NCBI GenBank assembly: GCA_035294565.1
Contig: DATGKR010000098.1
Span: forward strand, 1-7,230
Source: DATGKR01 sp035294565
GTDB lineage: Bacteria > Actinomycetota > Acidimicrobiia > Acidimicrobiales > Palsa-688
Direction of reading: 5' to 3'
Length of the DNA stretch: 7,230 nt
Part shown: positions 5,809 to 7,230 of the stretch, in pieces
Layout of the letters: each line of letters begins with the position of its first letter
Numbering within the stretch: position 1 is the first letter of the stretch
The notes under the pieces: model-generated
What the model was told of the DNA's origin: nothing
Seen by the model: only the letters and a program-made list of their open reading frames with translations
The model's database searches: none
Made by a program: the position numbers and the translations under genes

Positions 5809-6410
5809 ACGTCGACCACCTCGTTGCGAGCCTCGGCTACTGGGCGGTGTTCCTCCTTGTGGCCTCCGAGAGCCTGGGGGTGCCGCTGCCGGGCGAGACG
5901 GCCCTCGTCGTGGCCGGTGCCTACGCCGGACAGACCCACCACCTCGACCCGTGGATCATCTTCGCCGTCGCTGCGGCGGCCGCCATCGCCGGCGACAACG
6001 TGGGCTTCTGGATCGGCGACAAGGGCGGCTACCGCCTAGCCAAACGGTACGGGAGCAAGGTCCGCCTCGACGAGCGCAAGCTCAAGGTCAGGCGTTACGT
6101 CTTCGACCGCCACGGCACCAAGGTCGTCTTCTTCGGCCGGTTCGTCTCGATCCTTCGGACCTACGCCGCCTTCTTGGCCGGGACGAGCAAGATGCGTTGG
6201 CGGCGGTTCCTCCCCGCCAACGCTGTCGGGGGCATCGTGTGGGCCGCGATCTACACCTTCGCCGCCTACCAAGCCGGCACGACGCTCCGCCACCTGTCGG
6301 GGACGATCGACCTCGCGCTCAGTGCCGTGGCGGTCGTCGTCATCGTCGTGGTGCTCATCGCGGTACGGCACTCGACCAATCGGTTAGCCGACAAGGCCGA
6401 GCTCGCCTAG
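5805..6410 (+). CDS. DedA-family membrane protein (VTT/SNARE-associated)
   Basis: The 201-residue protein has the DedA/VTT pattern. The re-entrant helix carries ESLGVPLPGE (22-31), then GDNVGFWIGDKGG (63-75), then FFGRFVSILRTYAAFLAG (109-126) with R112 and R118. RFLPANAVGGIVWA follows (134-147), and a hydrophobic C-terminal helix (~170-187) ends the protein. DedA members are proton-dependent membrane proteins, and some (UptA/PopT type) flip undecaprenyl phosphate back into the cell. The place usually held by proline after the GRF motif is serine (S115), a known variant. The ATG at 5805 overlaps the MFS stop (ATGA). With the BcrC-like phosphatase across the divergent promoter, a role in lipid-carrier recycling or membrane stress resistance is reasonable, but it is inferred. 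Confidence 0.92.
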   Translation: MNVDHLVASLGYWAVFLLVASESLGVPLPGETALVVAGAYAGQTHHLDPWIIFAVAAAAAIAGDNVGFWIGDKGGYRLAKRYGSKVRLDERKLKVRRYVFDRHGTKVVFFGRFVSILRTYAAFLAGTSKMRWRRFLPANAVGGIVWAAIYTFAAYQAGTTLRHLSGTIDLALSAVAVVVIVVVLIAVRHSTNRLADKAELA

Positions 6411-6412
6411 CC

Positions 6413-6436
6413 AGGACCGCTCGAATGATCGGTCCT
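6413..6436 (+). terminator. possible hairpin terminator of the ChrB-MFS-DedA operon
   Basis: AGGACCG (6413-6419) pairs with CGGTCCT (6430-6436) around a 10-base loop, starting two bases after the DedA stop. The position is right for the end of the operon. There is no run of T after it, so it may work poorly or mark only RNA processing. Confidence 0.45.
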
Positions 6437-6560
6437 TGAGACGGCGGCACCTCATGCCTCGAGCGTGAGCTCCGCCCGGCCCAGCACGACAACGCCTGAT
6501 GGGCTATTCGGCGGGGCGTCAAAATGCGCATCGGCAGTCGGCTAGCGATCCTGTCCGGAG

Positions 6561-6595
6561 CGACACCGGTGGGCGCCCACTCATGATCGGTGCCG
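6561..6595. repeat. 12-bp palindrome with near-matching outer arms
   Basis: GTGGGCGCCCAC (6569-6580) is a perfect palindrome. Directly outside, CGACACCG (6561-6568) and CGGTGCCG (6588-6595) are inverted with seven of eight bases matching. It lies in the ~337-base gene-free region between the DedA and SnoaL-like genes, which otherwise shows nothing I can name. It may be a binding site for a dimeric regulator. Confidence 0.4.
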
Positions 6596-6735
6596 CCGGG
6601 GTCGATTCGCCGTGGAACGAGCCTGGCTCTCGGGCTCCCGCACGGCGATGGGCTCCCGGCCCGAGCGGGGTTCACGCACACGTACAGCCATCAAACTGTC
6701 CGGCGCCTCGTCGGGATGCGCGACAGGTCGGGCGG

Positions 6736-6741
6736 TAGCCT
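6736..6741 (+). promoter_or_regulatory. possible -10 box for a leaderless SnoaL-like transcript
   Basis: TAGCCT fits TANNNT and ends six bases before GTG 6748, the spacing seen for leaderless genes in actinobacteria. No Shine-Dalgarno site is present. The -35 region is not recognisable. Confidence 0.35.
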
Positions 6742-6747
6742 TTGCGT

Positions 6748-7108
6748 GTGGCGATCGATATAGCAGGGTTGGCCGAGCAGGTCAGGTCGGCGTTGGAGGC
6801 AGGTGATCTCGGCTCCTACGGCGACCTTCTCGCCGATGACGTGCGCTTGGGGGCCGGCCGACGAACCCGAGTGGGGCTGTCGCAATCGGCGCCAGGTGCT
6901 CTCCTGGTATGGCGCCGCCCGGGACCGGGGTATGCGGGCCACCGTCGAGGAGGTCTTCACGGGGGAGGGGTGCATCGTGGTCGGCCTCACCGTCTCCGAC
7001 ATCGGGGGATCGCAAGAACTGACCCGCCGTTGGCAGGTGCTGACCGTCCGCGGTGACCAGATCGCGGAGATCGTCGGCTTCGACGACACGGTGGGGTTCC
7101 CCCCCTAG
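6748..7108 (+). pseudogene. SnoaL/NTF2-like protein gene broken by a one-base frameshift
   Basis: The first 33 codons from GTG 6748 read VAIDIAGLAEQVRSALEAGD and end LLADDVR. This is the first helix pair of a SnoaL-like (NTF2 fold) protein. In the same frame the text then becomes nonsense and stops at 7056. The frame one base later continues exactly where the family would: WGPADEPEWGCRNRRQVL, then VEEVFTGEGCIVVG and RRWQVLTVRGDQIAEIVGF, to TAG 7106-7108. One surplus T at 6847-6848, before a run of five Gs, explains the break. The joined protein would have about 119 residues, normal for the family. SnoaL-like proteins include cyclases, isomerases and unknowns, so no reaction can be given. A sequencing error or a real mutation would look the same here. 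Confidence 0.82.
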
Positions 7109-7123
7109 ACCAGACACTCGATC

Positions 7124-7230
7124 CTATGCTGCTTTTGTGTATGTTAGCACACTTTCTTCGAACTCTTCGGGTGTAACGTAGCCGAGAGAGCTGTGAAGAC
7201 GTCTGCGATTGTACCAGGTTACCCACTCGA
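7124..7230 (-). mobile_element. 3' end of an IS3-family transposase gene, cut by the window edge
   Basis: The minus strand reads EWVTWYNRRRLHSSLGYV, then TPEEFEESVLTYTKAA and a stop at 7126-7124. The 'WYN..R.HSSLGY.TP.EFE' block is the signature C-terminus of IS3-family DDE transposases (OrfB integrase core, just after the catalytic glutamate). Thirty-four residues are present; the rest lies beyond 7230. The segment is richer in A+T than its neighbours, consistent with an acquired element. The IS terminus should lie between the stop and about 7108, right against the end of the SnoaL-like gene; the exact inverted repeat cannot be fixed without the other end. Confidence 0.88.

Noticed and set aside
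4901..6439. Plus-strand open frame of 512 codons across the MFS and DedA genes
   Set aside because: It covers two strongly recognisable genes in a different frame and translates to Ser/Arg/Pro-rich text without motifs.
6425..6591. ATGATCGGT repeated at 6425-6433 and 6583-6591
   Set aside because: A single 9-base direct repeat without further extension or a mobile element between the copies is not enough to call a target duplication.
6355..6681. Minus-strand 108-codon frame in the DedA/SnoaL-like gap
   Set aside because: No family pattern was recognised, no ribosome binding site is present, and it overlaps the end of the DedA gene; chance is more likely.
1..7230. CRISPR array
   Set aside because: No regularly spaced repeats of 20 bases or more are visible.

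Overview
The window is about 70% G+C, uses GTG and TTG starts freely, and has genes that overlap by 4 nt. Its proteins are rich in Ala, Arg and Val. This points to a chromosome of a high-GC actinobacterium; the lineage cannot be fixed from the sequence alone. The last ~110 bases are visibly richer in A+T and belong to an insertion sequence.

Layout. Positions 1-51 may hold the tail of a forward gene. On the minus strand, 126-1106 encodes a fusion of a GNAT acetyltransferase with a GrpB/UPF0157 domain; its reading frame continues past the only normal start codon into what looks like the true N-terminus. A gap of about 640 bases follows with no supportable gene but some short repeats. A small PH-like hypothetical protein (1749-2093, plus) has a strong ribosome binding site. 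It converges on a type II toxin-antitoxin operon on the minus strand: a Phd/YefM antitoxin (2505-2786) and a RelE/ParE toxin (2242-2508). That operon has a near-consensus promoter with an operator-like palindrome between its -35 and -10 boxes.

The centre holds a divergent pair. On the minus strand is a membrane phosphatase of the PAP2 superfamily with a BcrC-like PSDH motif (3158-4057). On the plus strand is a three-gene operon with two 4-nt overlaps: a stand-alone ChrB N-terminal domain protein (4088-4615), an MFS exporter (4612-5808) and a DedA-family membrane protein (5805-6410). ChrB proteins are best known from chromate resistance, but no ChrA transporter is present and the MFS protein occupies that place. 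PAP2/BcrC enzymes and some DedA proteins both act in undecaprenyl-phosphate recycling, so the cluster may link a ChrB-type regulator with lipid-carrier or envelope functions. This is inference.

The right end holds a SnoaL/NTF2-like gene broken by a single-base frameshift (6748-7108). The 3' end of an IS3-family transposase gene (7124-7230, minus) lies directly against it and runs out of the window.
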